A DNA stretch of 64,000 nucleotides, from positions 21,299,647-21,363,646 of the forward strand of contig OY987298.1 of NCBI GenBank assembly GCA_963920635.1, read 5' to 3'. How positions within the stretch are numbered: the stretch's first letter is position 1; every line of letters starts with the position of its first letter. Below, piece by piece: positions 1 to 11,885 of this stretch. Origin of the DNA: Pseudeuparius sepicola (lineage: Eukaryota > Arthropoda > Insecta > Coleoptera > Anthribidae). The notes beneath the pieces are model-generated. The model did no database searches. It had not been told where the DNA came from and saw only the letters and a program-made list of their open reading frames with translations. A program made the position numbers and the translations under genes.

Positions 1-236
1 TATTTCACAACTCAGTCTACACGGCGAGTGGAATCCCCGAACTAAACATGGCTGACACTTTCAACCGAAGCTTACTAACGGTGGAAGGGGGCGCTGGCAT
101 CTTACGGCGCCAAACAACGTAGATTTGAATGAGATCGATATTACCCCGCGGTCGATATTCCCCCACGTTCCCCTAGTCGTCTCGACGAATAGCTATAGGG
201 CATTGACAGTTCGTTTGTCATTTGCCAAACTCCTTA
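1..236. other. Unassigned flanking sequence
   Basis: No coding potential, RNA gene or terminal repeat is recognised here. It is somewhat GC-richer than the following element and is probably ordinary intergenic or intronic sequence outside the first fold-back element. Confidence 0.4.
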
Positions 237-1509
237 TACAGAGTGTCCCAGAATATGTGATCAATCTCCCGGATTTATACAGGGGACCTTAAAATACCAC
301 GACAAGTTGCTATACAAATTTTCCCAGGAGGGTCTACCTACGGAGATACAAGCCCCTATAAAGGACAACCGATGAACGATAGATAAGACTCGTTAAAAAG
401 AGCCCATGAAAACAATTTTAGCTTATTTGGTTTGCCAGCGACGGACTAGCTGTAGCACAATAATATCAATTTTTTTACACCCTTTACGATATAGGCACAA
501 AAATATTGCTACGATATCAATTTCTAAGCCAACTTTTTTGAACATTATGATTTCAAAAATTATGGAAAATTTGCAAATTTAAACGTTCTGAGGAATTGTA
601 AAAAGCGTATAACAAAATTTTGGGAGCGTATGACAAAAAAATAGTGTTTGTCACACGTACCTAAATGAAGTTTTTCAGGACTCATCTGCTATTCCGGACT
701 CGGCTAACGCCTCCTCCGGAAACAGCAATGATTCGGCCCTGAAAAACTTCATTTTAGGTACTTGTAACAAAAATAACTATTTTAGATAGCTTGAACCATA
801 AACTAAAAAAGACACTCTTGGTTGATATCGATAAAATAAACTGTTTACAAGAAGGAACTATTTTTGTTTAATACGATTTTTATTACATAATTTTGTATGT
901 CGGTTCAACATGAACTTCTTCTAATGTTATGCATTCCCTAGCTCTACGAATCGAAAATTGTTAAATCGGTACATGTCATAAAACGACCACACCAACAAAA
1001 AACAATTGAAATAAAAGTGGAATTTTTTAAATAGGCACATAAAGAATGTAAATTTCATCGGTTTAGGTCTCTTTCCGAATGCAATCAAAACAAAAATAGT
1101 TTTTTTCTCGAAAACAGTTCATTTGATCGATATCAACCAAGAGTGTATTTTTTTAGTTTAAGGTTTAAGCTACCTAAAAATATTATTTTTGTGTCTTTAT
1201 CGTAAAGGGTGTAAAAGAATTGACATTATTGTGATACAGCTAGTAAACCAAACCCAATAAAGCAAAATTGTTTTCATGGGCCCTTTTTAAAGTGTCTTAT
1301 GTATCGTCCATCGTATTAAAAAAAATTAAATTGCACAAAGTATTTTAAAAGTTATTTAAAAAAAAATCGATTTTCAGGGGCGTTCTTTAGGGGCTTGTAT
1401 CTCCGTAGGTGGGCCCTCTGGAGAAATTTTTTATAGGAACTTGTCATGTTATTTTAACGTCCCCTGTATAAATCCGAAAGATTGCCCACGCATTTTGGGA
1501 CACCCTGTA
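237..1509. mobile_element. Fold-back MITE ending TACAGAGTG/TACAGGGTG
   Basis: The two halves are inverted copies. The left end reads TACAGAGTGTCCCAGAAT and the right end, read on the minus strand, TACAGGGTGTCCCAAAAT. Matching blocks follow inward: a block containing CTACGGAGATACAAGCCCCT, the poly-A/T segment near 440-500 against 1190-1270, and 790-860 against 1090-1170. No transposase is visible in the loop (about 870-1090). The left arm is longer than the right because roughly 260 bp, including a long hairpin, has been inserted at about 505-765. The ends match the other TACAGGGTG fold-back elements of this window, two of which retain mariner-like transposase remnants. Mobility in trans by such a transposase is inferred. 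TA is probably the duplicated target. Confidence 0.85.
658..761. repeat. Long hairpin repeat (H1) inside the fold-back arm
   Basis: GTACCTAAATGAAGTTTTTC and its near complement GAAAAACTTCATTTTAGGTAC flank a loop containing ACTCGGCTAACGCCTCC, with further pairing around TCCGGA. The opposite arm of the host element lacks this segment and runs directly through CACAAAAATA, so the hairpin arrived as part of an insertion of about 260 bp. The loop resembles that of the hairpin at 47238-47348 (CTCGGCTTACGCCTC). Confidence 0.7.
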
Positions 1510-2650
1510 TATTGCCAGGAATAAAGCCTAGGCAAACAAGTTTGGAAGAAGCAGCAATAAGAAACATTTCTGCGTTTTGTGGTGTAAACAAAATATTGTG
1601 ACAAAAATGAAATACGCCCTGGCACCTCCGACTTGTCGGTTGGTATGAACTAAATTAATTACCAGAGTCCCAATTCTGGTGTCCGATTATTCAACAAGAC
1701 GAGTATAATAGTATAGTGTTAAACTTGAGGAAAATCAGTAGAACCATTGAGTAATCACTCAACGGTAGAACCGTTAAATAATTAAATATATAAATTTTAA
1801 AGCCCCTATATTGAGCTAAACGCAAAATCAAGAAATATTTTTTGAGCTTTTACCTCCCTTCTGACTTCTACCGCTGGTTTTACTCACTTTTGACGCACCC
1901 TGTAGATATACATTTTACAGGGGGTCAAATAGGTAATTCGTCCAGTTCGATAATTTTCCTAATTTTTGAGATAAAAAGACGAACTAAAAACCATAGTTTT
2001 TATCCGGGAAATCCGTATATAGCTTCATAATTGACATAGGTACCCATTGGGTGTTCTGGAAAAATTAAGAACAAAAAACTTTTTTTGGGAAATAATAGTT
2101 AAGAGGAAAAATAAAAGTTAAAAAGGAACTTCGGTGCTGAGGAACAGATAACATATTATATTCATTATAAAAGTGGGGTCAGAAACACATACCTAATATA
2201 CAGGGTGTTAAAATATAAATATTATTTTATGTTTTAAAACATCATAGTTATTTGGGTCTAGGTGTGTTGTTTTGGCTGACGTAAATATGCTTCTGAACTT
2301 TTTATGCATGAAAGGTGTAAAAAATAGAATAATTTTTGTCAAAGCGCGCATTCATTCAGAGTAGGTTTTGACTAATATAAGACAAAAAACAGTAAAATGC
2401 TATTAACTGAAAATGAGAAATGCGCCAATAATACCTAATTATGGCATGTTGACAAATTTAATAATAAATTGAAAATTCGTTAATAAATAACAAACAATTA
2501 TATTAGATTGAAATGTTATTTTTTAATATTGCTTAAAATTACCTTTTCATCAGAGATATGCATCTTGCCGTTTTCGAGATATTCGCCTATGTTTTCCCCG
2601 TCGACATAGAATTAGGAGGCGTCCTTATGACATATAATTATGAAGCTAGA
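1510..2650. other. Unassigned stretch with stray TACAGGG-type ends
   Basis: No credible gene. CACCCTGTAG at 1898 faces TTTACAGGGGGTCAAAT near 1914, and TATACAGGGTGTTAAAATA begins near 2198. These look like isolated or decayed termini of the same element class as 237-1509, but no matching partner end was found. The rest is AT-rich sequence. Confidence 0.4.
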
Positions 2651-2658
2651 TTTGGATC

Positions 2659-4362
2659 CAGAGGCGGATTTAGGCATGGGCTTTATATGAGCTGCAGCCC
2701 AGGGCCCCTTTCACACAAGGGGCCCCGCCAGCACCGGCCTCACCGCGGTGAAAATTGAAAAAAATTAACGTAAACGTACCAGTGCCTGCCACATTGCCTA
2801 AATCTGACACATATGCTTTATTTAATTTAAAAAATAAGGTAATAAGCAGATATAAATCCATTCTATTGAAACGTTTATGTTGGTAGAAATCACAGTATCA
2901 CAGTTATGAGTTATGTATGTTCCTAAGATAGTCATCTTGATCTCTCTATTTTTACTGACTTTTCAATTTATAGCGAAGTTATATTCATTGTAGTTTCTTT
3001 TTCTTTAGTGCTTTGTTTAGTGCAGCGTTGTAAAAAATAGGTGTCAGTCCATGGTAAAATCACAAGTCATGCAAAATGATCTCTAAAATCTCTAAAAACA
3101 AAAAACCTTATAATGGTGTACAAATTTAGCGTCAATGGGTTAAATATTTCCAATGCCTAACATCCCTGTCAGCCATTGGCTATACAATTGGCACTGACTA
3201 TGGCAGACTTTGGACGTTGGGTGATCGGTCAACGCTTCGGAGTTCTGTCTTCGTCTTCAAGAGCATCAGAACATGTATAGATTTGTCACTCAACGATTCT
3301 GAGCCATGTCTTCTTCTTGTCGAAAGCGCTGAACAGGACCAATAACTACTACTACGATCTTTACAAGTTTACAATGTCAAATTAAATTAAATCATTCAAA
3401 ATAAGTTCAAAGATGTGTAGTTAAGAAACAACCCTAGAGAATTTCTGCGGTCTGTCTGGTAGAGAAGAAACAGTATTTTTAGAAGAAAAAAGATAAAGAT
3501 AGGGAGAAGAAAAGAGGTAGGGGAAGAGAAGAACAATAAATAGAAGACAGATAAAAAACATTAAATGAGAAATATTATCATAGAAAAATAAAAGAAATAG
3601 GTAAATAAAAGCGAACATTATTTTTAATAACAACTGTGACATAACGAACAAATAACAATTTACAAAATTGAAAATCCAAAGCTTTCTACTCAAGAATAAG
3701 TTAGTATATGTTCCAGAAATGAGAATGTATACGAATAAATAAACATTTCTACATACAACATAAACACTTGTGTTTTCCTTTTTAAAAATTGGTGTGACAA
3801 TTTTTATAGGGTGTCAGGTTTTGGGCTTATCAGATTCAGGCTAAGGGTCTAGTCAAAAATCGCTGTCAGTTACTGGATAAAAAAATATAAATTTTAAAAC
3901 TTTGTTTACAAAAAATATATTGCAGATTTGATTTGGGCTGTTGGTAATTATTTCCAATGATGTCTCTCCTGCTTACTCCATATTAAAAATCATCAATAAA
4001 CGCGCCAAATTGATTTTTATAGATTAAAATGTGATAAATCAATCTTTAAGGTGTCAGGCACTGGTAAGTTTACGTTACCCACAAAAAAAATTAAAATAAG
4101 TTAGGCACACAGCATCAATTGTGGGATCTGCTGCCATCTATACCCCGTCAATCGTACTATATCAGTTTGAAGTTATTATTTTGCTTCTTTATGTTTGAGA
4201 AACGCTTCGCTTGAATCAACTGATCTTTCGTTTTGGTGAAGTGTGAAGTGTTAATTTATACAATTTTTGAAGAAGAAAAAGCAGGTTTTTGATTAACGAA
4301 ACAAACGGGGGGCCCCATTATAGTGTTAGCCTAGGGCCCCCAAAACTTATGGTCCGCTCCTG
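2659..4362. mobile_element. hAT-type non-autonomous element with perfect 8-bp TSD
   Basis: The 8-bp sequence TTTGGATC occurs at 2651-2658 and again at 4363-4370, directly outside imperfect inverted ends: CAGAGGCGGATTTAG on the left and, on the minus strand, CAGGAGCGGACCATA on the right. Just inside both ends lie GGGCCC-rich blocks. An 8-bp duplication with CAG-starting ends is characteristic of hAT elements. The interior is AT-rich, and its longest open frames are low-complexity hydrophobic strings unlike transposase, so the copy is non-autonomous or decayed. Confidence 0.85.
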
Positions 4363-4370
4363 TTTGGATC

Positions 4371-5009
4371 ACCCGGAAAAGACTGCATCATTCTGGTTGA
4401 TCCTTTTCTCCCAAAAACTAAGAAAATAACCTGACTTATTAAATTATTTCAGACACCTTTGAAAAAAAAATCAGTTATGTCATTGCCCATCGCATCCATC
4501 AAAAATTCTATTAGCCCAGCTTGGAGCAATCAATCTTTTTCAAAATTTATTTGGCAAATGACAAAATCTCTTTACTCTAAAAACACGTATAGCCGGGGAT
4601 GGACATTGGGAAAACCGACAATTATCAGAATTTCCCTTGTGGCCGCGATCCGTAAACGAACAGCGAGGCGAGGAAATGGAGTTGCCACGAAAAATGGTAT
4701 TTAGGGAAATGCCCGGTCAATTACAGGAGAAATTTACACTCGGCAAACACTGTGGCTGGATTTTTCACACGCCGCATGTAATTTTATTTAGCTTTTTTTT
4801 CTACGACCACTGTCAAAAATAGGACCCACTCCTTCTTAATGGAAAGTGTATCATATTCATTCCCTTCCAATATTTTTCTTAATGGCTTGAACTATAAGTA
4901 CAGGGAGGACAGAATGCAGAGTTCTTATCAAATATGTTATCGATATGTTGTGTAGATACAAATAATTGTAATGCACTGCATTCTCCATTTCTAGTAGTTT
5001 AATTTAAAA
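4371..5009. other. GC-richer unassigned segment
   Basis: About 4560-4760 is GC-richer than its surroundings and has short open frames on the plus strand, but no residue pattern of a known domain was seen. It resembles other moderately GC-rich islands scattered through the window and may be unique host sequence between insertions. Confidence 0.35.
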
Positions 5010-6178
5010 CCGAGAAGGACCGGCCCGTGCGGCACCGTCGCAATGACAAGGCCCGGCAGCTGAAAGCGATAAGTCATCCAAGGGAAATGGGCCTAAGGCG
5101 CCAAATTCAAATTTCAAGATGTCAACTTGGAAAATTTGGTAAAAAAACACGATAAAATAAAATGAGTGTTTACATATATAGCTCATGGTTTTACTTCCTG
5201 ATTTTAAGTTGGTCACGTTTAATCATGTAAAATTCTTAGGTACACAGTCCAAACCAAAACCACTTTTACCCTGGAAGACTGTGTAAGAACAAAATCTCTT
5301 TTGATGGCCTTAACCCACTTTTCCCATAAAATGGGGTATTTAGGGAAGAAAAAGGGGACACTTTAGGACCGCCTTTGTAGTTTCCCTTGCAGTTGGGAAC
5401 GGAACACGTCCATGGCATGATTTAAATAATCCAAAACTATAGACACAACCTAAAACCTATAAACTAAAATTGAATTTTAATCACTTTATTCTTAATAACT
5501 CCTGTTTTACAACCTTATTAATAAAACTCCACGTCCTATATTACTAAAGAACACAGTCCAACACACAATAAACACAACAAACGTTCTTTAAAACATGAAA
5601 ATCGCCAGACAAGTAAACGTAAACAACGACATCTGATGACGTAGCGACGTTTCGCGTCACCAGCTGCCAGGCCTTTATCAGGGTGTATACAGGGTGATCC
5701 AATAGCATATTTAGGAGCGGGGCCGAAACCATTTCGAAATTTGAAATTAGTCACTACCGCTTGTAAATCTGAAGAAGATATTGTCTTTTCCTAAGACTAA
5801 TTTGAAGCAATTTTCCTAAAAATTTGTAAAAAAAATGCCGGCGGTGCATTTTACTGAATTATTTTAAATAAAATACGCAAAAATTATCCCTTCCCTCACC
5901 CAAAATTAATTTCTATATACGTCACTGGTGTGATCCAAACTCGTCGCCCCGATCTACTTTTAGGAAATAGGCGGAACTTTTTTAAAAAGTGAAATCATGC
6001 AAAACATATACCATTCTAGTGGCGTACCAATTGGGATCTGATTGGAACAAAAATATATTTGTGGTAACGTCACGCGCCATTTTCAAAAATTTATTAGTAA
6101 TGTATCAAATAATTCCTTGTCGGGGCACCGCACTTTCATGCGCTGCACCCGGCCCCGCAGAAGCTTGAGCCGGCCCTG
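5010..6178. mobile_element. Possible decayed hAT-type element
   Basis: The left part begins AAGGACCGGCCCGTGC and the right end, on the minus strand, reads CAGGGCCGGCTCAAGC, followed on both sides by GC-rich sequence with limited similarity. This is the shape of hAT ends, but no 8-bp duplication was found at these two points. The interior has a TACAGGGTGATCC terminus at 5688 and no transposase. The two ends could instead belong to two separate fragments. Confidence 0.35.
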
Positions 6179-6206
6179 GTCACCAGTTTCGAAGCTTTTT
6201 TGTACC

Positions 6207-8328
6207 TACACTCAGAGAAACGTATATTGATATTAATTAAAGTTTATTTACGGTTAACAAATGGTATTTTTGGATACTGTCTAACTTACGTATGGTACAG
6301 TGAAAATTTAAATATATTAATTTAGCAAAGAAAAGATTTCATTGGTTTCAATAAATAGTATACTTGTTTAGAGTGAATATTCGGTACTTTTAATAAAAAT
6401 AAATATATAAGATATTAATATTAATTATGATATTAACTATCTTTCCATCAAAATTTGCATAGATGTCCATAAACGGGGTATGTTATACAACACTTTATGA
6501 TATTCTCCTAGAATATATGATGATATTTATTATTAGGATTCTTTTTTAGCAGATTATTTTACATTATTTGTCGTAAACTTTCGTATATTACTGTTAAGGT
6601 TTATTTATTCTTGCAATATTACTGTTTAATAAATATTAATATTGCCTTCAAATTATTATTTTTTCTTAATAAGCAATATTTTGTTTATAAATATTCTAAA
6701 GTTAGTTCAAACTTTCTGACATTTCTAACAAAATTTTGAATATTGTATTCTAATAAATAATATTGTATCTACAGGGTGATTCAGTGACATGTGCAGGGTG
6801 ATTACACAAAATTAAGCCACCCCATAACTTTTTTATTTTTTAACTTACAATGCCCATAGCTAGATTGAGGTCCAAGTCGTTATTGTAACGATAGGAATGG
6901 AGATTCCAGGAACGAATTATTGGTTATGTATATACTGACCTGTTATATATGATGTAAACATGCATAACCAATAAAAAATAAATATCTACCTATACACTAG
7001 GTATATTTATTTTCTGAAATTGTGTAAAAACGGAGGGTGCAAATATGTAATATATACTAGGTACCTTCAAATTTATATCAGTTTTAGGTATGTATATCAC
7101 TTTTAAAAATAATAATTGTTTATACCAATTCTACTTAATTTTTTTTAAATTGTTGCAATTTTTGTTATTTGTACTGTATTTTATATATAGGTATATGTTT
7201 GTAAACAGAAAAATGTCTAGATTCCAAAAATGAAAAATATATAGGGTGTTTTGTATAGTAAATAAAACAATTTTTTAACTCATCTCTATAGGGCTCTAAT
7301 AAAAAAACATTTAACAGGAATAGTAGGTTTTCATTGGGATCGAACTTTATTGGTATTTTAAATAAAACGATATACTTACTTAACACTATATTGGCACATA
7401 GCAGTTAATCATGTAATAATTTCCAGTCCGGTACTAACATCATGAGATGTGAATGTTTGACCACTATACAAATATCAATATGTTTGTCATAAACGTGGCA
7501 ACTTCATAGAAGAAATATGGAAATTTATAGGTAAATAGTGTATGGCGTCCATGTAAAATGTATTAATTAACTATTAACTAATTTGTTAGTTAAAAATATA
7601 CATAACGTTTAAAGCAAGCTTAAAATTTTCATATGGTTCTAATATATTAAATGCACCTGTAGGGTAACAAACTTATTGTAAGCAAGCTTATTGTAGAGCT
7701 TATTTTGAAATATAAGTAAAAAACAAAAAACACAGATTTACTTCTATACATTACATTATATATACCTAGGTATGAAAAAATGAAAATCATATGCCTTCAC
7801 TTCAATGTCTTTTTCTAAACTAAACAAACTGGCCTACCTCGCATATCACAAGGCACGCGGTGACGTGCGCTTTTAATGGCGATGATGGCATCCAAATTAG
7901 GGATGGCATCCTTCTGCTTGATTGCGCAGTGCACGGTTGCAGACGCGGCCCAGTAGTGTTGTCCGGTCGCTCTGCTTCCACCACACAGCAGCTGACTGCA
8001 CAAGTGCACAACATATTGCTCCGCGCGATTGGTTTCTTCGCTCCTCTGGAGAAGCCACTCCGGGCAAGGCGAACCTTGGCTTCTCTTCTGATAGCGGCGT
8101 CAGAGAATCGTTGACACAGTCAATCAGGTGTACGGGCGATTACAGCTTCCACGCAACCGGCCAAATCACTATAATAACACTACCTACTCGCGTCTACGAT
8201 TTTCCGCCTTTCGGTACACACCAAAAAATAATTATAATTATAATAAATAATAATAATTATTATTATTAAATACATACCTTCTAAACATATTATGTCTTTC
8301 ACATAAAACAACTGTTTCTCTGAGTGTA
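6207..8328. mobile_element. Element with TACACTCAGAGAAAC inverted ends
   Basis: TACACTCAGAGAAAC at 6207 is matched exactly by its reverse complement ending at 8328. Beyond these 15 bp the ends diverge. A large left portion (6240-6760) is very AT-rich with repeated ATATTAATATT. At 6775 there is a TACAGGGTGATTCAG terminus, suggesting a later insertion. The part at about 7815-8165 is much GC-richer and has overlapping open frames on both strands, none recognisable. I cannot assign a superfamily. The pairing could be fortuitous, but 15 matching bases at this distance is unlikely by chance. Confidence 0.55.
8228..8269. repeat. (AAT/ATT)n simple repeat
   Basis: A run of AAT-type and ATT-type triplets that is partly self-complementary, near the right end of the preceding element. 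Confidence 0.8.
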
Positions 8329-8344
8329 CATGTGGCAATACATT

Positions 8345-8520
8345 TTTCAGAAAACATCCATATTCAGCGAAACAATATAATACGGTAGGTACAGTTTGGT
8401 TTTGAATTTTATGGTTTCAATTTCAATTCCAGGAACATCAAGAAAGAAAAAACGAATATCCTGATATATTTCTAAAAATCGGCATAGGGGCACAAAATAA
8501 TACAATATACGAACACATAA
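8345..8520. repeat. Dispersed repeat A, copy 1
   Basis: Closely similar in sequence and order to 11700-11885: both contain GGTAGGTACAGTTT, then GAATTTTATGGTTTCAATTT, then ATCAAGAAAGAAAAAACGAA and a TTTCTAAAAATCGGCA block. Both copies stay open in the same minus-strand frame, with conserved CRFLE and RFFFLD strings, but the product resembles no family I know. It may be a transposon untranslated region rather than coding. Confidence 0.6.
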
Positions 8521-8548
8521 TAACTCTTTCGTGCTCTTTCCCATATTG

Positions 8549-8790
8549 TCTAGAACGCCAAACGTGGCAACCTCTGGCCTGTCAGGAGAAACGGCATTGC
8601 AATGTTGCCGGTGTCCGTTTGCAATAATTCGTGGAACGAAGGCAAATTGTACTTTTCTATTCAAATAATGTCTCCAGCTTGCCTATGAATATCTATTAAT
8701 TAATGTATTGCAATCTTTGGGCTTTAGATAACGCAATTGCACACAAAAATATTGTCACATAAATACTTTTTTATTACGAATGTGTCCCGT
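8549..8790. repeat. Dispersed repeat B, copy 1
   Basis: Direct repeat of 41479-41740. Shared blocks include GTTTGCAATAATTCGTGGAA, TCCAGCTTGCCT, TTAATGTATTGCAA and CTTTTTTATTACGAAT. The second copy lies inside the AGGGTACTTGAC-ended element at 41313-43620, so this copy is probably a fragment of that family. Confidence 0.65.
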
Positions 8791-9805
8791 GAAAGAAAAA
8801 AAAATACATCTGTTTGCATTCAAAATGCTAGTATTTTCCCTCTTACTAATAATTACATAAAATACATTGTTTCGCGGAAATACCCTTTACTGCAATTCCT
8901 TTGAATACGTAAAGGTCAAAGGGGTACATATACCATGCAATCTAGAACATAAATAAGCAATATTGTATAGCTTTATTTTATTATGAATTACTAATGGCCA
9001 TTAGTTTGGAATTTACTAAAATTACTATGAAATGTAATTAATATTCATTAGATAGCATAACGTGACTTTATTTTTCCTGCAAATATTTTAATTATAGAAA
9101 GTAAGTATTTTAGAACAGATGTAGGTTTTTCTGTTGATTATTGTGTTTTATAAAAATAACTCATTTGGAATAATAGCTATTTGGTTTTGGGAATTATAGA
9201 CAACACACGCATTGATTGTCGAGCATAATTCGGAAAATTAATGATGTTGGGGGCCAATAAATTAGTTTTAGATTACCAACAGGGGGAAATGATTTCATTT
9301 TTAGTTCCGAATTATAATAGCAGCATATTATGTACTTCGTCAGGGGCTAGCCTATTAGGCTCCAATCCGTACAAAGAACTAGAATACAGGGAGTATAAAA
9401 AACAAGTGCAAACATTTAACCACGTATCTATATAGCTCATCAAAAGTAACAACTTTTTCAGATAATTTTTTCGTTGTTATCAAGATAAAAATATCTAAAT
9501 TTAAAACTCGGTGGATCAAAAAGTTTTACGTCTTGTTGAAATCAGGTTTCATATTGCATTTGTGGTTCAGTTTTGGACTAAAAAGAAGTTATTAGTTGGT
9601 GTTTAGTTGATTCACCATGTTCTAAAGGATCAAAGATGGGTTTATACGCAGCTTGCTTTAAGCATAGACATAAACATAAACATAATAACAACAATTAAAT
9701 TAAACAAGTACCGACCTCGGGGCGCCACCAACTTGGGGGGGTGCCAAGTGGTCGCCGCGCTGAAACCGTAGTACCCGTATAAACGCCTACGCGTCACACT
9801 CCATT
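8791..9805. other. Unassigned, mostly AT-rich
   Basis: No gene recognised. A GC-rich patch at about 9712-9800 contains GGGGCGCCACCAACTTGGGG and precedes the hairpin repeat. An open frame at 9241-9435 has no recognisable domain. Confidence 0.35.
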
Positions 9806-10125
9806 TATTGTGACCAAATATTCAAAATCCGGCCAATAAAGGCTCATTTAACTTTTCGTACACATTGCGAAATTGTTATCTATAGCAGCGCAATCTTTCA
9901 GGATAAATATTTAGTAGGTTTGAATTGAAAATCAATAGATTTGTTATGGAGGCACAACAAGCAGCAGTTTGGTTTTTCTGAAGTCCTTTTTATGACTCAT
10001 GTGGTTCATTTGCCTCGGCCAGAGGCCTCGGCAACTAAATTCGACATGAGTCATAAAAAGTTGAACTTCAGTGCCTTGGTACATAAATAACTATTATCTG
10101 AATGGCAGTTATTAGGCTTATTGTT
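9806..10125 (+). repeat. Hairpin-bearing dispersed repeat, copy 1
   Basis: Homologous in opposite orientation to 35610-36062. Shared blocks run in the same order: GTGACCAAATATTCAAAA, CATTTAACTTTTCGTACACA, GTAGGTTTGAAT, GCAGCAGTTTGGTTTTTCTG, then the hairpin and TGCCTTGGTACATAAATAAC. Copy 1 lacks the segment that in copy 2 separates GGTTTTTCTG from the hairpin, including the 5S-like part, so it carries an internal deletion. The hairpin (9978-10071) pairs CTGAAGTcCTTTTTATGACT with its complement around a GCCTCGGCCAGAGGCCTCGGC core. Confidence 0.75.
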
Positions 10126-11699
10126 CAAATGCTAATAACGGCCATTGTGATAATTTTTTTTAAATAATTTTTGCCTCAAAATGTGAGTACCTATCATTAT
10201 CATCATCAAATTAAGGGGTGGCCGCCTCTGATCGGCCCGGCACGTAGGCCTCTATGGGCCCATTGTGCCCCCACGGCCGGTATCAAAGATGTGAGTACCT
10301 AATTACTTAGATTAAAATTTGTATTGACCAAAAGTTTAAAATTATGCGTGTTGCTCGCTACAGATCGAAAAAAGCCATTTTATGGGTCAAAATATTGAAT
10401 CACCACGCACGTGCTGTACATTGAGCCTTAACGTTAAGTAACCGAAATGTTTTGAGGTAGACCAAACATTCCAAACTCTCAGAATGACACAATAAAAACT
10501 ATATTTTTTAACTTTTAGGATGTATATTGTTATATTATTATTTGTCTTATTCTTGCGGTGTTTTGAAGGTTTGAAACTGTTTGACCTCAGACGTGAACGT
10601 TGACATAACATTTCACACTTCAACTCGATTTTGGAGTGCTCCATTTGCCTTAATTTTTATGCGTTTATCTAAAAGTATATATTGTTTATATTTATTTTAT
10701 AAGCGACCCTGGTAATAAACTAAAGAAATATTAACTATCCCCTGCAAGCTGGACTTAGAAAATGGCGGCCCAGGTGATTACGAAGTTCGCGCAGCTTGAC
10801 GCCCATTCTCCCCACCTCCATAGCAAAGTACTTTGGAGTTACCCCGGAGTACCCGAAAGCGGCATAATTTGACAGATACTAAATTGATTTTTTTTAAAAT
10901 CTGGAATGTGTTTCAAGTTAAATTCCACATCAGCGTCCTTCGAAGCCGTACTACGCCGCCTGTATAATTTAAGTCAGCTCGTCTAATTTTTATTGCCCGC
11001 GGCCCCCGGGCAACCGAGTGACGGAAAATGGAAATCGAAGGAAATCGCCCGGAGATGAGTCGAATGAATTTTTTCGTCCCGTCGACGGAATTGGTTCGGA
11101 GATTTCATCAATTATTAGCGTACAGCCGGGGAATATTTATAGAACAAAAAGTCCCCAATGGGTTTTTTTTTCTTCTGGGAAGCACGGCGTCAGTTCCCAT
11201 CGCGGCGGATCGGGAAAGAGGCGAGGTGCGCCGAGAAAAATATTTCCCTCTGGAAATTTGGAAACGGATTTATACGGATGATGCCAAGATATGGATTTTC
11301 TTTTTCATTCTTTTTATGTTGAACACTTTGGAATCCGTCTTTTCTTATAATATTTGCAGAAATAAATATTTCGCCTTTTAACGAAGTTTTGTGAATGATT
11401 CTAATATACCGAATGATTATTAGTTAAAGGCTATTTAAATTAAATGCAAAAAAGATTTAAAGATGTTTGTTTTTTCTTAATTATTTCTCTTTAAATCGGT
11501 ACTTGGTATTTTTTTGTAGCAAATAACGTAAGACACTTATTTGCTGGTTGCTCTCTTACTAAATTACAACAATGTAAATAAATTGAAACGAAAAAATAAA
11601 GAAACATATAAGATTTTTAAATTTTGCTCTGAATTGTTGCGAATACTCTTTAATTTAAGCCAAGTTCATTCCCTGAGCCAGTGTTTAATCAATATTTTT
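10126..11699. other. Unassigned; GC islands, no gene recognised
   Basis: GC-rich patches lie at 10210-10285 (GGGGTGGCCGCCTCTGATCG), 10741-10860 and 10990-11280. The last keeps two plus-strand frames open for 87 and 117 codons, but the products lack recognisable domains and read like chance frames in GC-richer DNA. The remainder is AT-rich. Confidence 0.35.
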
Positions 11700-11885
11700 A
11701 CATAAAACACATCCGTATTTTGTTATTTAGCGAAACAAGATAATAAGGTAGGTACAGTTTTGTATTGAATTTTATGGTTTCAATTTCAATTATAGGAATA
11801 TCAAGAAAGAAAAAACGAAGATCTTGATGTCTTTCTAAAAATCGGCAGGGGGGCACAATAATACTACAATACGAACACATTTTCT
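11700..11885. repeat. Dispersed repeat A, copy 2
   Basis: Second copy of the repeat at 8345-8520, in the same orientation, with the same block order and modest divergence. The flanks differ from copy 1 on both sides, so this is a dispersed and not a tandem repeat. Confidence 0.6.

Noticed and set aside
5656..6186. GTCACCAG at 5656-5663 and 6179-6186 as a hAT target duplication
   Set aside because: The sequence just inside the left copy (CTGCCAGGCC) does not match the right end (CAGGGCCGGC) well enough; an 8-base match can occur by chance at this distance.
7815..8165. Overlapping open frames on both strands, considered as a transposase remnant
   Set aside because: None of the six frames shows a DDE, zinc-finger or other known pattern.
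8347..8664. Minus-strand frame conserved with 11698-11925, suggesting a gene family
   Set aside because: The two loci are copies of one dispersed repeat, so shared frames follow from nucleotide identity. No domain recognised and no test of codon-level selection possible here.
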